Assembly: GCA_910588945.1 (NCBI GenBank) | Contig: CAJUSF010000032.1 | Span: 1 to 64,000 of the forward strand | From: an uncultured Eggerthellaceae bacterium | GTDB taxonomy: Bacteria > Actinomycetota > Coriobacteriia > Coriobacteriales > Eggerthellaceae | Length of the DNA: 64,000 nt | Reading direction: 5' to 3' | Part shown: one piece after another, positions 1 through 8,595 of the stretch | Layout of the letters: the number at the start of each line of letters is the position of its first letter | Position numbering within the stretch: the stretch's first letter is position 1 | Made by a program: the position numbers and the translations under genes | Notes under the pieces: generated by a model | Databases searched by the model: none | The model's input: the letters and a program-made list of their open reading frames with translations, nothing else | What the model was told of the DNA's origin: nothing

Positions 1-245
1 GCAAGCTGTCAGACACGACGATGAACGTCGTTCCCTCAAGCCGCATGCAAAAAGGCTTGGAAGACGGGATGCTGCTCATATATCGCGAGCTGTTGCGCAT
101 CACTGACGGCTGCGAAGTAAGCCCCGAGCTTGCCGCGCTGGCGGAGAAGATTGGCGCTATCTTTTCCGACCTGTCAGAAAAGGAGATCGCTGAGAGGCTC
201 CCAAGCAACGAGAACGCGATCATCGATCTTGAGCGGGGGCTCTGA
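1..245 (+). CDS. Hypothetical protein, 5' end outside window
   Basis: The reading frame is open from the window edge (frame set by codons at 3-5) to the TGA at 243-245. The first ATG is at 21 but has no Shine-Dalgarno sequence, so the gene probably starts further left and only its last 80 or so residues are visible. The visible part is acidic and helical in character, with no motif I recognise. The stop overlaps the start of the next gene (TGATG), so the two are probably translated from one mRNA. It likely belongs to the same mobile element as the AAA ATPase; function unknown. Confidence 0.6.
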   Translation, partial: KLSDTTMNVVPSSRMQKGLEDGMLLIYRELLRITDGCEVSPELAALAEKIGAIFSDLSEKEIAERLPSNENAIIDLERGL

Positions 246-1249
246 TGCTAAAGCTGTGCGCAAGAACAGCCCAAGAGCTGCTTGAAGAACCCATCACGGA
301 GGCTGATTGGGTTATAGAGGATCTATTGCCCGTCGGGGCACACATTCTGGCGGGGGCTCCCAAGATCGGCAAGTCGTGGATGATGCTCGCTATGGGGCTT
401 GCCGTGAGCATGGGAACACCTTTTTGGGACTATGCAGTATGCCAAGGAAGCGTGCTGTATCTCTGCCTTGAAGACACCTATGCGCGCGTGAAGAAGAGGC
501 TCTGGAAGCTAACCGATGAAGCGAACGATCGGTTCTATCTCGCCAACTCGGCTGCAACCATAAAGGACGGTCTTGCGGAGCAAATCGATTACTTCGTCAT
601 CACTCATCCGGACCTGAAGCTTGTCTTCATCGACACGTTCCAGAAGGTGCGAAGCCCAACATGTGACAGCATCTACGCAGCGGACTACGGAGACTTCTCA
701 GCACTGAAGGCCGTGGCTGACAAGCATAGCTTGGCGATGATGGTGGTTCACCACACCCGCAAGATGGCCGATGAGGACATCATGAACACCGTATCGGGGT
801 CAAGCGGAATAACGGGAAGTGCGGACAGCATCTGGGTGTTGAAGCGAGCGTCGCGTGGCGTTGGGGACGCGACGCTTACGGTCACCGGCCGCGATGTCGA
901 GTTCCGAGAGCTGAAACTGGCTCTTAGGGATTGTCGATGGAACCTCATTGAGCGCACGAGCGAGGAAGAGCTTGAAGAGCGCGATGTTCCAGGTTGCGTT
1001 TTGCGCGTGCTTGAATTTATGAATGTGCACGAGGAAGGCGTTTGGAGTGGATCAGTCGGCGAGCTCATAGAGGCGGCAGAAGTCAATGGTGTCACGACGG
1101 CGACGTTCGGGAAGTTCCTTGCTCAGCACAGCGTCTTCATGCGGTTGCGCGGAATTACGTACAGCAAGAAGCACACGAGCACCGGGCAAGTCGTCACACT
1201 CGAAAGAGTCGCATATGAAGGAAGTGAAGGCGATGAAGGCTACGGCTAG
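245..1249 (+). CDS. RepA-like AAA ATPase (AAA_25 type) of a mobile element
   Basis: A 334-residue P-loop ATPase of the RepA/RecA-like hexameric helicase group, common on plasmids and integrative elements. Walker A is GAPKIGKS around residues 38-45. A hydrophobic strand ending in FIDTF (about residue 137) serves as Walker B. The stretch VVHHTRK near 167 and the SGSSGITGSAD segment near 183-193 fit the sensor region of this family. The C-terminal ~90 residues look like a winged-helix region. The gene is coupled to the preceding one by a 1-base stop/start overlap. It lies directly upstream of a palindromic repeat array, which suggests a replication or maintenance module of an integrated element. 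A host DnaB role is unlikely because the DnaB N-domain is missing. The exact function is inferred. Confidence 0.75.
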   Translation: MLKLCARTAQELLEEPITEADWVIEDLLPVGAHILAGAPKIGKSWMMLAMGLAVSMGTPFWDYAVCQGSVLYLCLEDTYARVKKRLWKLTDEANDRFYLANSAATIKDGLAEQIDYFVITHPDLKLVFIDTFQKVRSPTCDSIYAADYGDFSALKAVADKHSLAMMVVHHTRKMADEDIMNTVSGSSGITGSADSIWVLKRASRGVGDATLTVTGRDVEFRELKLALRDCRWNLIERTSEEELEERDVPGCVLRVLEFMNVHEEGVWSGSVGELIEAAEVNGVTTATFGKFLAQHSVFMRLRGITYSKKHTSTGQVVTLERVAYEGSEGDEGYG

Positions 1250-1818
1250 ATATAACAACCAACTTTCATTGCCTTCATGGCTTTCATTCGCAAAGGGCGC
1301 TTAGAAGCTCTGAGAGACGCTTCTAATGACGATTCGCAGTAATGAGCCATTGAGAGCCGTTCTAAGGGCTTAGAAACGATTATTTGCAAGTAGCCCATAG
1401 CGTATTACCTTTGAGAGCCGCTATGGCGAATCCTAGCAAGTAGCCCATTGGCGTATTACGTTTCCAACCGCCATAGACAACTTTAGCAAGTAGCCTATGG
1501 CGTCCGACAACGCCAATCGTACTTGCCCGGATTCGGGAAACTGCTCGACGGCGACAGCAGGCTGTCAGCCGTCTCTCAGTTTGCGGGGGATCCCCCGCGC
1601 CCCTTCATTGATATTCCGAGTGATCGTTCTACTGCAACAAGACAGCATATTTCTTAGCTATGCATTCAAGTGCGACGGCAAGTGTCCTTATTGTGGGACA
1701 CGGCCATTTTTGTCTTGAGCAAGAATAACTTTGAAAAACTAGCCACTTCGCTTCTTGAGCGAATAAAAGATGAGAATGTGATATACAATGTATTTCATAA
1801 TCCGTGCATGGAGGAATT
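1250..1818. other. Gene-poor interval between the ATPase and the R-M locus
   Basis: Apart from the 50-bp array, this interval holds a perfect 16-bp GC-rich palindrome (GCGGGGGATCCCCCGC, 1583-1598). Palindromes like this occur near mobilisation origins of some elements, but no relaxase gene is visible, so oriT is only a suggestion. A short ORF at 1497-1718 contains a CDGKCPYCG sequence, but it has no ribosome binding site and runs through the palindrome, so I do not call it a gene. 1720-1800 is AT-rich and probably carries the promoter of the methyltransferase. Confidence 0.4.
1301..1526. repeat. 50-bp-periodic array of palindromic units
   Basis: Units begin with GCAAGTAGCC or a variant at 1336 (degenerate, GCAGTAATGAGCC), 1386, 1436 and 1486, exactly 50 bases apart. 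Each unit contains its own inverted repeat: CATAGCG/CGCTATG in the 1386 unit; TGGCG/CGCCA inside GCAAGTA/TACTTGC in the 1486 unit (1486-1526). Just upstream are TTAGAAGC/GCTTCTAA (1301-1326) and CGTTCTAA/TTAGAAACG (1358-1378). The array follows a RepA-like ATPase gene, so iterons of an element origin are one reading. A regulatory RNA or recombination site is another. Confidence 0.7.
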
Positions 1819-3153
1819 ATGAGTCAAACACCTACAACTATTCGCATTGATCCACAACTGAAGAATGAGGCATGCGATATTTATAAGGAGTTGGGGATAT
1901 CCTTTTCTGCTGCTGTCAGCGCTTTTCTGAAAGCCACGATTAGAGCTCAAGGCTTACCTTTTGAAATGAAGCTGAACGATGCTGCGGAAGCGACCACCGA
2001 CTCTTCAAGCTTTTCCAATTGGCCAAACGAAAAGGGTCAATGCAGCTCCAGCAGCAAAGCCAACAATTCCTCTTTGAATCAGGCGGGAAAGGAAAAGAAG
2101 GACGAATTTTATACCCAGTACTCTGATATCGAAATTGAAGTTGAGAATTACCGAGATCAATTTGAAAACAAGACAGTCTTCTGTAATTGTGACGACCCTT
2201 TTGAGTCAAATTTCTTTCGCTATTTCATTCATAACTTCAATAGCTTGAAACTAAAGAAGCTAATTGCGACCTGCTATGCGCATTCAAGCAGGAAGAGCAC
2301 GCTCAGCTGTTTCGGAGATTTTCTGCTACCCCAGACGGATCATCCGGTAGCGTACAAAGCAGTAGTTACTCTTGTCGATGACGGATTAATCGAAACAGAA
2401 TCTGGGGACGTAGACCTCGTAAGGCTTTTTCAAATTCCAGGCAATTCAATTGAAATCCTTAACGGTGATGGAGATTTTCGATCACCCGAATCAGTTAATT
2501 TACTTGAAGCAAGCGACATCATCGTGACTAATCCGCCGTTTTCCTTGTTCAGAGAATTCATAAGTCAACTTACCCGATTTAATAAAGATTTTCTCATTAT
2601 TGGAAATATTAATGCGATTACCTATAAAGAGGTTTTCCCGCTCATACGTGAAAACAAAGTATGGCTGGGAGCCAGTATCCACTCGGGTGATAGAAAGTTC
2701 TTCGTTCCTGATGATTACCCCCTAAATGCTGCGGGCTGTGGCATAGACGAGAATGGGCAAAGATTTATTAGAGTTAAGGGAGTTCGTTGGTTCACCAATC
2801 TTGATATGCCCCAGCGTCATGAGCGGCTTCCCCTAAAGGAAGAGTTCAGCGAGGAGAATTATCCAAAGTATGAGAATTATGATGCGGTTAATGTTTCTCG
2901 CACCGCTAACATCCCCTTTAACTACGATGGCGTGATGGGCGTACCCATCACATTTTTAGATAAATATAGTCCGGATCAGTTCGAGATTCTCATGCTTGCA
3001 AATGGAAACGTGCGTGCAAACTCGTCGCCTGAGATTCTGAAGAGAGTTGGATACTCAAAACATGATCTCGATAAAGGAGGGGTGGGCATTATTGATGGAA
3101 AGCGTTCATATGCCCGCATTCTGATTCAAAGAAGAAAACTCGAGGTCGCTTAA
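1819..3153 (+). CDS. EcoRI-type adenine methyltransferase with N-terminal RelB/DinJ-like ribbon-helix-helix domain
   Basis: The ATG at 1819 has GGAGGA at 1810-1815; the in-frame GTG at 1804 has no such site. Residues 1-50 match the RelB/DinJ antitoxin pattern: a TTIRIDPQLK strand, two helices with ELGISFSAAVSAFLK, and GLPFEMK at the end. A Ser/Gln/Lys-rich linker (about 55-95) follows. The rest resembles the EcoRI-methylase family of DNA N6-adenine methyltransferases: the FCNCDDPFESNF opening, catalytic TNPPF near 238, and the family block KYENYDAVNVSR. The likely role is to methylate adenine in the site cut by the nuclease encoded at 4026. The RHH domain could bind the operon's own promoter. 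Coding sequence is AT-richer than the core genes, which fits transfer. The gene overlaps the next by one base. Confidence 0.8.
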   Translation: MSQTPTTIRIDPQLKNEACDIYKELGISFSAAVSAFLKATIRAQGLPFEMKLNDAAEATTDSSSFSNWPNEKGQCSSSSKANNSSLNQAGKEKKDEFYTQYSDIEIEVENYRDQFENKTVFCNCDDPFESNFFRYFIHNFNSLKLKKLIATCYAHSSRKSTLSCFGDFLLPQTDHPVAYKAVVTLVDDGLIETESGDVDLVRLFQIPGNSIEILNGDGDFRSPESVNLLEASDIIVTNPPFSLFREFISQLTRFNKDFLIIGNINAITYKEVFPLIRENKVWLGASIHSGDRKFFVPDDYPLNAAGCGIDENGQRFIRVKGVRWFTNLDMPQRHERLPLKEEFSEENYPKYENYDAVNVSRTANIPFNYDGVMGVPITFLDKYSPDQFEILMLANGNVRANSSPEILKRVGYSKHDLDKGGVGIIDGKRSYARILIQRRKLEVA

Positions 3154-4034
3154 TGCCTAAATCAAATTCAAGTAAACTAGGGGCTCTCCGAGTGCCCTGT
3201 TGCTATCAAGGCGGCAAGCAGCGGATCGCCTCACAGGTGGTTGACCACCTTATGAAGCACCCTTTATCAAAATCAAACGAAACAGTTTACTATGATTTAT
3301 GTTGCGGCTCTGGAGCTGTCACAATCGAGCTCTTGAATCGTGGAGTAGAACCACAACGTATTGTTATGGTTGACCAAAGCTCTTGGGGGGCATTTTGGAA
3401 AAAAATCGGGGCTGGAAGCTATGACTTAAACAAGCTCAGGCAACTGATAGATGAAATTCCCGAAGAAAAGAAGCAGGTAAAAGCTCACGTTTCATTATTG
3501 GCAAAGCAACCTATCAACGATGAAGAAGCTTATATCTATCCGATTTTGCAAGCTTGCTCCTTCGGTGGCAAGCAGATATGGCGCGAAAACAACGAGTGGA
3601 GGAACGCCTTCTTTCGGGACTATTGGGAACCAACTTCTACCAGCAAAAGAAGGAGCCCCGCAAATCCTATGCAGCCTTCGCCTTTAACTTTGTTTAAAAG
3701 GATTGAAGCAATTTCAACAAGAGCCCAAGGAATTACTTGTCATCAGATGGATGTTTTAGAAGCCATTGATTTAATGCAAGAAAATGAAAAAACTATTGTG
3801 TATATCGATCCTCCTTATGCGGGGATGACAAACTACGGATTTCAGCTCGATATAGACCGTTTTGTGAGGCTCTACTTATCACAACAAAAGGCGCCGCTGT
3901 TTGTTTCGGAAAATAGGCCGCTGTCAGAAAATGCATTCAGGCTTGATTTCGGCGGCGCAAAAGGTGGAATCAGTGGAAACAAGCCCTCGAAGCACGATGA
4001 ATGGCTCTCCGAATTTGACGGCTTATTACAATAA
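3153..4034 (+). CDS. D12-class (Dam-like) DNA adenine methyltransferase
   Basis: A 293-residue N6-adenine methyltransferase of the MethyltransfD12 family. The N-terminal motif is CCYQGGKQRIASQ near 18-30. The SAM-binding motif is YDLCCGSGAV near 49-58. The catalytic motif DPPYAG lies near 220. The ATG overlaps the stop of the upstream methyltransferase (TAATG), so the two are co-translated. Two separate adenine methyltransferases in one R-M locus usually means a non-palindromic recognition site, with one enzyme per strand; that is inference here. The gene's 3' end overlaps the convergent nuclease gene by nine bases. Confidence 0.85.
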   Translation: MPKSNSSKLGALRVPCCYQGGKQRIASQVVDHLMKHPLSKSNETVYYDLCCGSGAVTIELLNRGVEPQRIVMVDQSSWGAFWKKIGAGSYDLNKLRQLIDEIPEEKKQVKAHVSLLAKQPINDEEAYIYPILQACSFGGKQIWRENNEWRNAFFRDYWEPTSTSKRRSPANPMQPSPLTLFKRIEAISTRAQGITCHQMDVLEAIDLMQENEKTIVYIDPPYAGMTNYGFQLDIDRFVRLYLSQQKAPLFVSENRPLSENAFRLDFGGAKGGISGNKPSKHDEWLSEFDGLLQ

Positions 4035-5264
4035 TCCCAGTAACCTTGAATTCCTGCTTAAACCATTATGCGCAACTATCTTGGAAACCTCTTCGAATTC
4101 CTCCATGTCGTCCGCATCAAACACGGCCATGAAGTAATACCCATCATCGACTTTCGTGAATGTGATGATTTTATTTACAAGATACTCAGAACCTAATGCC
4201 TCTGTAATTCTTGCGCCATCTTCTGCTCGACCTTTGATTTGAAGTCGCCATGTTCCATTTGCGCGATCGCCCTCGGGATACTTAATCGTATTGCCAACGT
4301 AGTCGATTCCATCGTAGTTGATGACAATATCTTTTACAGCGGAAATATCACTAGGATCAACTCCGAAGAAACGAACGCCACCCTCCATCAAATCGCTTTC
4401 GCCCAAAGAAAACTGTGTTGTCGCAGGGTCACCCTTAACTACGGCTGCGGTTTTCGAAAGATCAAGAATGTTACGGGATCCTCCCGTCATTCTTTTTGTT
4501 TCAAACCACATAATTGAGCTGTCCTCTTCAACTAACGCTGCGGGGACGACTTCCTTCTGTTTGACGTCTTTTATAGGTGCAAGCTCATCGCCCTCCGTGT
4601 TTATCAAAAAGTGTTCGATCTTTGGGAGATTAGCTTCTAGCTTCTTAGCAAATCTTGTTGGTTGTCCTGCTTCACGATAGATTCGTGCATTTCTTGCAAT
4701 TCGCGTCTTTGCTTCTTTCGCAATATATCCTTCAGCTAAAAGAGCGTCGATATCCGATTCACTCTTAATCTCAAAACAGATATCTGTTGTTGACTCGAGT
4801 TGTTTAATGTAATTAATTAGTTCCTTTTGTACCTCTGATTTTTCTGCCTTGTTGTCTTCAGACAAAATCAGCGATGCTTCTATGTTCGTCCACAACCCAC
4901 CGCTTGTAAGATTATTGGATCCAACAATGAGAACGCCTTCATCGTCAGAAGTGAAGCTATATATTTTCGGATGGAAAGTTTGCCCTGACTCAAGATGAAC
5001 GACGGTTAGTTTATTCACAATTCTAAGCAAAGAGACAAGCGCTTCATAAGAGGTTCCGTCTAGATCGATACCTACGTAGACATCGATTTCGCCTCCGCTT
5101 TTTCTAAATGCTTCTAGAGACTCCTTAAGGCGCAATACGCCACTGTTCTTCGCAAAGGCAACAATGATGGTTAGCTTGTTATACTTCGAGTCTTCTAAGC
5201 AGTCCTTGATATAATTGCCCACTTGTCCACCAAGGGGCTGATTTAGCAATCGAATTGAGCTCAT
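4026..5264 (-). CDS. PLD-family type II restriction endonuclease (NgoFVII/BfiI-like)
   Basis: About 412 residues. The N-terminal ~170 residues form a phospholipase-D-like nuclease domain with one HKD-type motif: FHPKIYSF near residue 97, then VGSNNLTSGGLW about 15 residues later. Enzymes of this kind (BfiI, NgoFVII families) dimerise to build one Mg-independent active site and carry a C-terminal DNA-recognition domain, which the remaining residues would supply. The chosen ATG (5264) has AGGA seven bases upstream; an in-frame TTG at 5270 is less likely. It is convergent with, and overlaps, the D12 methyltransferase, so it is transcribed from its own promoter. Specificity cannot be read from the sequence. 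Confidence 0.78.
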   Translation of the reverse strand: MSSIRLLNQPLGGQVGNYIKDCLEDSKYNKLTIIVAFAKNSGVLRLKESLEAFRKSGGEIDVYVGIDLDGTSYEALVSLLRIVNKLTVVHLESGQTFHPKIYSFTSDDEGVLIVGSNNLTSGGLWTNIEASLILSEDNKAEKSEVQKELINYIKQLESTTDICFEIKSESDIDALLAEGYIAKEAKTRIARNARIYREAGQPTRFAKKLEANLPKIEHFLINTEGDELAPIKDVKQKEVVPAALVEEDSSIMWFETKRMTGGSRNILDLSKTAAVVKGDPATTQFSLGESDLMEGGVRFFGVDPSDISAVKDIVINYDGIDYVGNTIKYPEGDRANGTWRLQIKGRAEDGARITEALGSEYLVNKIITFTKVDDGYYFMAVFDADDMEEFEEVSKIVAHNGLSRNSRLLGLL

Positions 5265-5719
5265 AATCAAATCCTATATCGCAGTTTTTTGCTTATTATA
5301 TCCGCGTCATCCAATATGGCCTAATGCACAAACCACGGTGACGAAGCAAACTAAAACTTCTCAAGGTTAAACAGGTATAGGGTAAGAACTCGTCCTAACT
5401 CCCACAATATTTTGCTGGGTACGAAATGAGTACAAAAGTTGTGAAACGATTGGGCTGTCAAGAAGTGCGTGAGTACAAAGTTGATGGACTTCGCGTGATG
5501 CAAGCTTGAGCTCACATTATCGTGATGATTTGATCTCACTCATAATGCCTATGAATCCATTAAGCATTGGTTGACTATAAGAAATGTTCTCTCAGTAGTC
5601 ACTAAGAGAGCATGATCGGAAACGATGGTTCAAGTGGCTTGGAGGCAACTGCGGCGTACATTAATGCATCAAATCACGCCAAAACTCACTCAATTCAAAC
5701 CTCACGATAATGTGCGCGA
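5265..5719. other. Island/guaA junction with repeat arms
   Basis: No convincing gene. GAGTACAAA(A)GTTG occurs twice (5428-5441 and 5471-5483). CACATTATCGTGA at 5513-5525 is repeated inverted as TCACGATAATGTG at 5702-5714, six bases from the guaA stop. Repeats of this kind flanking a gene terminus look like integrase arm or core sites. The 3' end of guaA is an established island insertion site in other bacteria. No integrase gene is in view; the other end of the island is outside the window. Confidence 0.45.
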
Positions 5720-7414
5720 TTATTCCCACTCGACGGTTCCGGGGGGCTTGGGGGTCACATCGTAGACCACTCGATTCACACCCGGCACCTCGGCCACGAT
5801 GCGCGAACTTACCCGGCCCAGCAACTCATAGGGTAACTTCGCCCAGTCAGCCGTCATCGCATCCCTCGACTCCACCGCACGCAAGATGATCGGGCGCTGA
5901 TACGTCCTCTCATCCCCCATCACGCCGACCGAGCGAATATCGGGCAGAACCGCAAAATACTGCCAGACCGGGCGCTTCACCTCTGGTCCTCCGGCAACAT
6001 CGCTTTCCACCTCACCATCGCGCACGCCGCACTCCTCGTAGAGCTTCTCGTTGTACGCATCGATCTCCTCGCGAACGATCGCGTCAGCATTCTTCAAGAT
6101 CTCCAATTTCTCAGGCGTCACATCCCCGATGATCCTGATGGCCAAACCCGGCCCCGGAAAAGGCTGCCTGTGCACAATGTGATCCGGAAGTCCAAGCGCC
6201 GTGCCGAGCGCACGCACCTCGTCCTTGAAAAAATGATCCAGCGGCTCTATCAGGTCGAAATGCACGCCTTCGGGAAACGGAATCAAGTTGTGGTGACTTT
6301 TGATCGTCGATGCCTTACCGCCGGTTTTGCGCGCACCGCTCTCGATGATGTCAGGATAGATCGTCCCCTGCGCCAAAAACTTCACAGGGCGCCCACCCTC
6401 AGCCAAGTCCTTCGCAACCGCGAAAAACTCGTTCCAGAACTGCTCGCCGATGATGCGCCGCTTCTGCTCCGGATCGCTCACACCTGCAAGCAGCTCGGCA
6501 TACCTATCCTCGGCATGCACGTGCACAAAGTCCACATCGAATTGCTTGGTGAAGACCTCTTCGACTTCTTCAGGCTCATTTTTACGCAGAAGCCCATGAT
6601 TCACGAACACACACGTGAGCTGATCTCCGATCGCCTTCGCACAAAGCGCGGCCACAACGGACGAATCCACGCCACCAGAAAGCCCGAGGATCACGCGACT
6701 GTCCCCCACCTGCTCACGGATAGCCGCAACGGAGTCCTCAATGATAGAATCCATCTCCCAACTGGGCTCAAGCCCACAAATATCGAACAAGAAATTCGAT
6801 AGCATCTGCTGACCATACGGGGTGTGTCTTACCTCAGGGTGAAACTGAGTCGCATACAGCTTGCGCTCGGCGCACTCCATAGACGCCACCGGGCACACAT
6901 CCGTGCGCGAGGTAACCACGAAACCCTCCGGCACCTGGCTCACAGCATCACGGTGGCTCATCCAGACCGTCTGTTCGCACGGCGTGTTCTCAAAGAGAAG
7001 CGAATCATCGATGACGGGGTTGCCGGTGTCCGGACCGAACGACTGCCCGCAAGCGCCGTCAAGACGCACCAAAGCCGCCGGCCCGTACTCGCCCTTATCG
7101 GTATGCGCCACAGATCCACCGAGCGTAACCGCCATGATCTGCTGCCCATAACAAAATCCGAGCACTGGAATCCCCAGCTCCAAAATCTCAGGATCGATCT
7201 TGGGGGCATCATCTGCATAAACACTTGCAGGACCACCGGAGAAAATGATCGCCGCCGGTGCGATCGCGCGCATCTCGTCCGCTGAAATATCACACGGAAC
7301 AATCTCGGAATAAACCTTCAGATCGCGAACACGACGAGCGATGAGCTGCCCGTACTGGGCTCCAAAATCAACGACTACGACAACTTGATCCGGGGAGGTG
7401 CTGGAAGAAGTCAC
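5720..7414 (-). CDS. guaA: GMP synthase (glutamine-hydrolysing)
   Basis: Makes GMP from XMP, glutamine and ATP in purine biosynthesis (cytosol). The order is a class I glutamine amidotransferase domain (VVDFGAQYGQLIARRV, nucleophile in GFCYGQQ, catalytic ATQFHPE), an ATP-pyrophosphatase domain (GLSGGVDSSV P-loop) and the C-terminal dimerisation domain ending PPGTVEWE. I chose the GTG at 7414, with AAGGA six bases upstream. The longer ATG at 7462 lies inside a TATAAT box and cannot be the start of that transcript. 564 residues is slightly longer than usual, through a short N-terminal extension. The gene's 3' end borders the island to its left. Confidence 0.96.
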   Translation of the reverse strand: MTSSSTSPDQVVVVVDFGAQYGQLIARRVRDLKVYSEIVPCDISADEMRAIAPAAIIFSGGPASVYADDAPKIDPEILELGIPVLGFCYGQQIMAVTLGGSVAHTDKGEYGPAALVRLDGACGQSFGPDTGNPVIDDSLLFENTPCEQTVWMSHRDAVSQVPEGFVVTSRTDVCPVASMECAERKLYATQFHPEVRHTPYGQQMLSNFLFDICGLEPSWEMDSIIEDSVAAIREQVGDSRVILGLSGGVDSSVVAALCAKAIGDQLTCVFVNHGLLRKNEPEEVEEVFTKQFDVDFVHVHAEDRYAELLAGVSDPEQKRRIIGEQFWNEFFAVAKDLAEGGRPVKFLAQGTIYPDIIESGARKTGGKASTIKSHHNLIPFPEGVHFDLIEPLDHFFKDEVRALGTALGLPDHIVHRQPFPGPGLAIRIIGDVTPEKLEILKNADAIVREEIDAYNEKLYEECGVRDGEVESDVAGGPEVKRPVWQYFAVLPDIRSVGVMGDERTYQRPIILRAVESRDAMTADWAKLPYELLGRVSSRIVAEVPGVNRVVYDVTPKPPGTVEWE

Positions 7415-7460
7415 GGCAGATCCTTTCGACGGCAATGCGATATCTTCAAGTAATTTCACC

Positions 7461-7466
7461 ATTATA
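7461..7466 (-). promoter_or_regulatory. guaA -10 box (TATAAT)
   Basis: A perfect TATAAT on the minus strand, 47 bases upstream of the chosen guaA GTG; a good -35 is not obvious. Its last bases overlap the upstream in-frame ATG, which is the main reason for preferring the downstream GTG start. Confidence 0.6.
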
Positions 7467-7470
7467 CAAG

Positions 7471-7510
7471 GACAAAGACCGCAGAGGCTTCAACCTCCCC
7501 GGTCTTTGTC
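7471..7510. terminator. Hairpin between SDR gene and guaA
   Basis: Perfect 10-bp stem GACAAAGACC/GGTCTTTGTC with an inner GAGG/CCTC pairing. It lies 55 bases past the stop of the minus-strand SDR gene and just upstream of the guaA promoter, so it probably ends the SDR transcript. The T-tract is weak. Confidence 0.6.
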
Positions 7511-7564
7511 TGCAACTTTCCTTAAAAATCCGCCCGATCGCTTAACGTTTTTCAGGCGAGCGCC

Positions 7565-8317
7565 CTATGAATGCATGTGAATGCCACCGTCAACCATGAA
7601 TGACTGACCAGTGAAATAGCCGCCCTCGTCGCTTGCGAGGAACACGATCAACGGCGCGCAATCTTCTTCCGTCGTGCCGATGCGCTTCAACGGGCTTTTC
7701 GACTCGAGGCTCTTCAGCGCCTCAGGTTGTGTCTGGCGGAAGAAGTCGGTCGCGATGATCGGCAAGAACACATTCGCCGTGATTCCGTATTTGCCCCATT
7801 CGCGAGCACCAGTGCGCGTGATCGCACGGATAGCCTCTTTAGCCATTCCGTATGCACCGAAACCCTCGTTGCCATCATATCCAGCAGCGGACGCAGTGTT
7901 GATGATGCGCCCGTGTCCGCTCTCCTTCAAATACGGGAAACACTCTTTCATGAAGAGCAACGTTGCCAAAGCGCCGCTCTTGAACGCGGTTTCGGCGTAA
8001 TCGATGTCAATATTCTCGATCTCACAATACTGCATCGAGCCTTGCGCGCAGTTGACGAGAATATCCACGCCTCCAAAAGCATCCACGCAGCGCTTCACGA
8101 CGTTTCTTATCTGATCCGGATCGGTAACATCGCACTCGACCGGAAGCACCTCGCCGCCATCTGCGGCAACCTCCGTCTTCAGCTCCTCGAGCTTTTCGAG
8201 CCTACGCGCGCACGCGCACACCCTGGCCCCATTTTCGGTCAACACCTTTGCAAGACCACGACCGACGCCCGAACTTGCACCTGTTACTATCGCCACCCTG
8301 CCTTCAAGCTTCTTCAT
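7565..8317 (-). CDS. Short-chain dehydrogenase/reductase (classical SDR)
   Basis: A 250-residue NAD(P)-dependent oxidoreductase. The Rossmann motif is TGASSGVG near residue 12. Next come CDVTD, the structural NCA-G motif (VNCAQGS), Ser in NTASAAG and catalytic YGMAK (YxxxK). The C-terminal half has FLASDEGGYFTGQSFMVDGG, typical of this family. The ATG at 8317 has AGGTGG upstream; the GTG three codons earlier would overlap that site. The substrate is not predictable. The NNAG-like motif is NCAQ rather than NNAG, a small deviation. The gene stands alone between hisE and guaA on the same strand. Confidence 0.88.
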   Translation of the reverse strand: MKKLEGRVAIVTGASSGVGRGLAKVLTENGARVCACARRLEKLEELKTEVAADGGEVLPVECDVTDPDQIRNVVKRCVDAFGGVDILVNCAQGSMQYCEIENIDIDYAETAFKSGALATLLFMKECFPYLKESGHGRIINTASAAGYDGNEGFGAYGMAKEAIRAITRTGAREWGKYGITANVFLPIIATDFFRQTQPEALKSLESKSPLKRIGTTEEDCAPLIVFLASDEGGYFTGQSFMVDGGIHMHS

Positions 8318-8595
8318 ATAGACCACCTATCTTGAATCATGATTTTCGGACTCGGACGCAGAATACAAACCGAGCTTCTGATGCACTATATCACCCGAAT
8401 CAGCACAAACGCGCCAAACCAAAGCGAACGGAAAAATCGCCTCCAAAATGTTGAAGACTCGATCCGAGTTTGCCCTTGGGTGAAACGGAAGGATGCTAGA
8501 CGGTAAGGCTCATTGCAAAATGACGCAAAGCAGCATCGAGCAAATGTCGAACAAAAAGCTGAAATCATCAGAGAAGAGCTTGCAGATCTTACGGT

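Noticed and set aside
1497..1718. 73-codon frame with CDGKCPYCG
   Set aside because: No ribosome site, low-complexity start, and it crosses the GC palindrome; at best a relic.
5351..5539. Small frame in the guaA junction
   Set aside because: No ribosome site and it overlaps the repeat arms.
7414..7462. Longer guaA start at 7462
   Set aside because: Its ATG is part of a TATAAT box and has no ribosome site; the GTG at 7414 has AAGGA.
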